Program-made: the position numbers and the translations under genes | The notes under the pieces: generated by a model | Databases searched by the model: none | The model's input: only the letters and a program-made list of their open reading frames with translations | What the model was told of the DNA's origin: nothing | DNA from: Flavobacterium tagetis | GTDB lineage: Bacteria; Bacteroidota; Bacteroidia; Flavobacteriales; Flavobacteriaceae | Direction of reading: 5' to 3' | Assembly: GCF_016735615.1 (NCBI RefSeq) | Contig: NZ_JAERSF010000001.1 | Span: 62,001 to 126,000 of the forward strand | Length of the DNA: 64,000 nt | Shown here: positions 62,456 to 64,000 of the stretch, in pieces | Layout: every line of letters starts with the position of its first letter | Position numbering within the stretch: position 1 is the stretch's first letter

Positions 62456-63412
62456 TTAGAATTTTATATGAGGTAGTTTTTCACCTAAAGCTTCTATTTT
62501 TTGCTGTAGTTTTGCCAGAAACTTTTGGTGCTGTTCTGATTCTGGATTAAAGCTTCGATGACGAAGGCTTTTTTGGATTTCGTCTATTTCTTTCATCATA
62601 GGGGCACTTTCTTCTGAAACATAATTTTCACTGAAAAGCTTCCAGATATAATCTATCGCAATCTGATTTGGATGTAACATATCTTCGTTGTAGAAACGAT
62701 AATCACGAAGTTCGTCCATCATGATTTCGTATGAGGGAAAGTATGCAGTGTTCAGTTTTGAGTGTTCAGTTTTTAAAACTTGATGCAAAGCTGTAAATAA
62801 ATGCGATTTGCTTAATTGGTTTTCTACAAATCCATCCTTAATATGACGTACTGGAGAAATGGTGAAAATGAAGTTTATATTGGAATTTAAAACTTGAATG
62901 GCTTCAATTGTATTTTGAATACTTTTTTGAATTGCTTCTGCTGACAATAATTCTTTCGAAAATTGTTTTTGAGGCACTTTATGGCAATTGGCTACAATTT
63001 GGTCTTTTTCAAGATTTCTGTAAATCCAAGAAGTACCAAAAGTGATGATAATATGGGTCGCTTCTTTAATTTGCTTATGGGTTTCTGTAATTGCTTTATT
63101 TAATGATTCCAACAATTCTTGTCGATCGAAATTGCTTAAATCGGAATGCACTTCGTAACTGTGCCAGCGTTCGTTATGAAAAAAAACATCTTTTTCTTCA
63201 AACAATTCTTGTTTAGAAATTCTGCTAAATAATTTCTCAATTGAAATGGGATTAAAAATTATTCCAAACGGATTAGTTTCGTTCTGAAATTTAAAATAAT
63301 CGAATTTCTCTGCCATATTTTCTGCAAAACAAGATCCAATAGAAAGTATTTTCGAATCGTAATTGATTGAATTATTACTTTTTGAAATTGGGATTTGGGT
63401 TCTGAATTGCAT
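62456..63412 (-). CDS. GSCFA domain protein
   Basis: A 318-residue protein of the GSCFA family, an SGNH-hydrolase-like group. The eponymous GSCFAENM is at residues 26-33, with the candidate nucleophile Ser in SIGSCFA; further conserved segments are FGTSWIYRNLEKDQIVANCH near 125-145, TISPVRHIKDGFVENQLSKS near 185-205, and DELRDYRFYNEDMLHPN near 230-247. Some relatives act on carbohydrate esters or surface polysaccharides, but no function is established. No signal peptide, so cytoplasmic. Confidence 0.8.
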   Translation of the reverse strand: MQFRTQIPISKSNNSINYDSKILSIGSCFAENMAEKFDYFKFQNETNPFGIIFNPISIEKLFSRISKQELFEEKDVFFHNERWHSYEVHSDLSNFDRQELLESLNKAITETHKQIKEATHIIITFGTSWIYRNLEKDQIVANCHKVPQKQFSKELLSAEAIQKSIQNTIEAIQVLNSNINFIFTISPVRHIKDGFVENQLSKSHLFTALHQVLKTEHSKLNTAYFPSYEIMMDELRDYRFYNEDMLHPNQIAIDYIWKLFSENYVSEESAPMMKEIDEIQKSLRHRSFNPESEQHQKFLAKLQQKIEALGEKLPHIKF

Positions 63413-63459
63413 GATTTCTAAATTTAAACACGAATTTCACCAATTTTAATCAATAAAAA

Positions 63460-63487
63460 AACCAAATACAAAAAGTATTTGGTTTGT
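63460..63487 (-). terminator. Terminator of the edge-truncated gene
   Basis: AAACCAAATAC (63460-63470) pairs with GTATTTGGTTT (63476-63486) around AAAAA. On the minus strand it is followed by TTTTTATTG. It lies 26 bp past the stop. Confidence 0.8.
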
Positions 63488-63512
63488 AAATTTAAAATAT
63501 TAAAACTATACT

Positions 63513-64000
63513 CTATTGATAAGTAAATGTTACATCATCTTGAGCATCATCAGTAGATGTTTTATTTAAAGGAAACCCGTTTACATTATAAACATAGTTT
63601 AAATATTCCTTGTAAACAGATATATCATTAGGTGCAGATGCAATTGTTGTAATTTTTTCTACAACATTATTGCTTCCAAAATCAGTAATACCAAAATCTC
63701 CGTGAGCCATATCATGTCCAAAAAGCAAAGTTCCTTCTAAAGCGATCAAACTAAGTCCCAAAATATTTTTTAACGGATTATTTTTATTATCATATTTATA
63801 TTCATAAGTGTAATTATAAAATGGAGCAACAGTATATTCTGTATATTTTTTTACAAGGTTTCCATTTTTAAAACTTAAAACTACTATTCCGTCTTCCGCT
63901 TCTTGAGAACCTCCTCGAAATGTTTTATAACTAATGGTTCCATCTGTATTATGTGCATATACTAACTTAAAAACAGGATCTGCTAATCCATTATGTATCG
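63513..64000 (-). CDS. Uncharacterised protein, C-terminal part only
   Basis: An open frame continuing off the right edge: about 162 residues are readable in the window, and the internal Met at 63761 is not the start. Visible segments: KLVYAHNTDGTISYKTFRGG, FYNYTYEYKYDNKNNPLKNI, ISVYKEYLNYVYNVNGFPLN and DDVTFTYQ at the end. The Y-x-Y-x-Y/N-G patterns resemble RHS/YD-like or DUF4595-type lipoproteins of Flavobacteria, but the evidence is weak. The N-terminus, signal peptide and full length lie outside the window. Confidence 0.6.
   Translation of the reverse strand, partial: IHNGLADPVFKLVYAHNTDGTISYKTFRGGSQEAEDGIVVLSFKNGNLVKKYTEYTVAPFYNYTYEYKYDNKNNPLKNILGLSLIALEGTLLFGHDMAHGDFGITDFGSNNVVEKITTIASAPNDISVYKEYLNYVYNVNGFPLNKTSTDDAQDDVTFTYQ

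Noticed and set aside
1-64000. Integrated prophage, transposon or rRNA operon
   Set aside because: No integrase other than the XerC-like housekeeping type, no transposase, no phage structural gene and no rRNA sequence were found.

Overview
The window looks like chromosomal DNA of a Flavobacterium-type member of the Bacteroidota. The evidence is the strongly AT-rich intergenic DNA, TAnnTTTG-type -7 promoter boxes (for example at 6075, 25395, 46701 and 51064), a SusC/SusD pair, a type IX secretion sorting domain on a GH30 enzyme, a TamL/TamB pair, and many families restricted to this phylum (DUF2851, GSCFA, DUF5522, PF14121 porin). The species was not determined. No rRNA, CRISPR array, prophage or intact insertion sequence was seen.

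Layout. 1-3.7 kb is a translation block on the minus strand: rpsU, xerC-like recombinase, hpf, tRNA-Thr, tRNA-Tyr, tRNA-Thr, tuf, tRNA-Trp, secE and nusG (cut by the left edge). 3.8-13.2 kb holds acyl-CoA dehydrogenase, a helix-hairpin-helix protein, an amino acid permease, PspC, DUF2851, a DEDDh exonuclease, a cystathionine beta-synthase-type enzyme and a putative porin. 13.4-18.3 kb is a SusC/SusD outer-membrane uptake pair. 18.9-25.1 kb holds rnhB, an NTF2-like secreted protein, lipB, two tandem paralogous lipoproteins and lysS. 25.1-31.8 kb holds a membrane-anchored trypsin-like protease followed by a VIT/VWA/DUF2135 protein, a lipoprotein, a D-lactate dehydrogenase-like enzyme and an acidic cytoplasmic protein. 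31.9-38.1 kb is a compact nitrate-assimilation or respiration-like operon: narK, cytochrome b-like subunit, molybdopterin oxidoreductase, four-cluster ferredoxin, Tat-signal Rieske protein and a small membrane protein.

38.3-48.2 kb mixes hemL, a LysM glucosaminidase, a D-cysteine desulfhydrase/ACC deaminase-like enzyme, a tiny HExxH membrane protein, a Cys-rich DUF5522 protein, a 2-hydroxyacid dehydrogenase, hutU, a DUF4136 lipoprotein and ilvA. ilvA is preceded by what reads as a complete transcription attenuator: its own -7 box, a 19-codon leader peptide with 8 isoleucines, and a strong terminator with a possible antiterminator. 48.3-64 kb contains a secreted GH30 glucosylceramidase with ricin-type module and T9SS tail, a group III truncated haemoglobin, a phenylalanine 4-monooxygenase with a long C-terminal extension, DUF4230, tamL/tamB, GSCFA, and a protein cut by the right edge.

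The best candidates for unusual biology are the isoleucine-only ilvA attenuator, the nitrate operon with its Rieske/cytochrome b wiring and a NarK that carries a soluble insert between transmembrane helices, and several families of short palindromic or inverted intergenic repeats (BIME/REP-like) at 43.9, 46.9, 53.9 and 54.8 kb, one of which supplies the stop codon of the phenylalanine hydroxylase.
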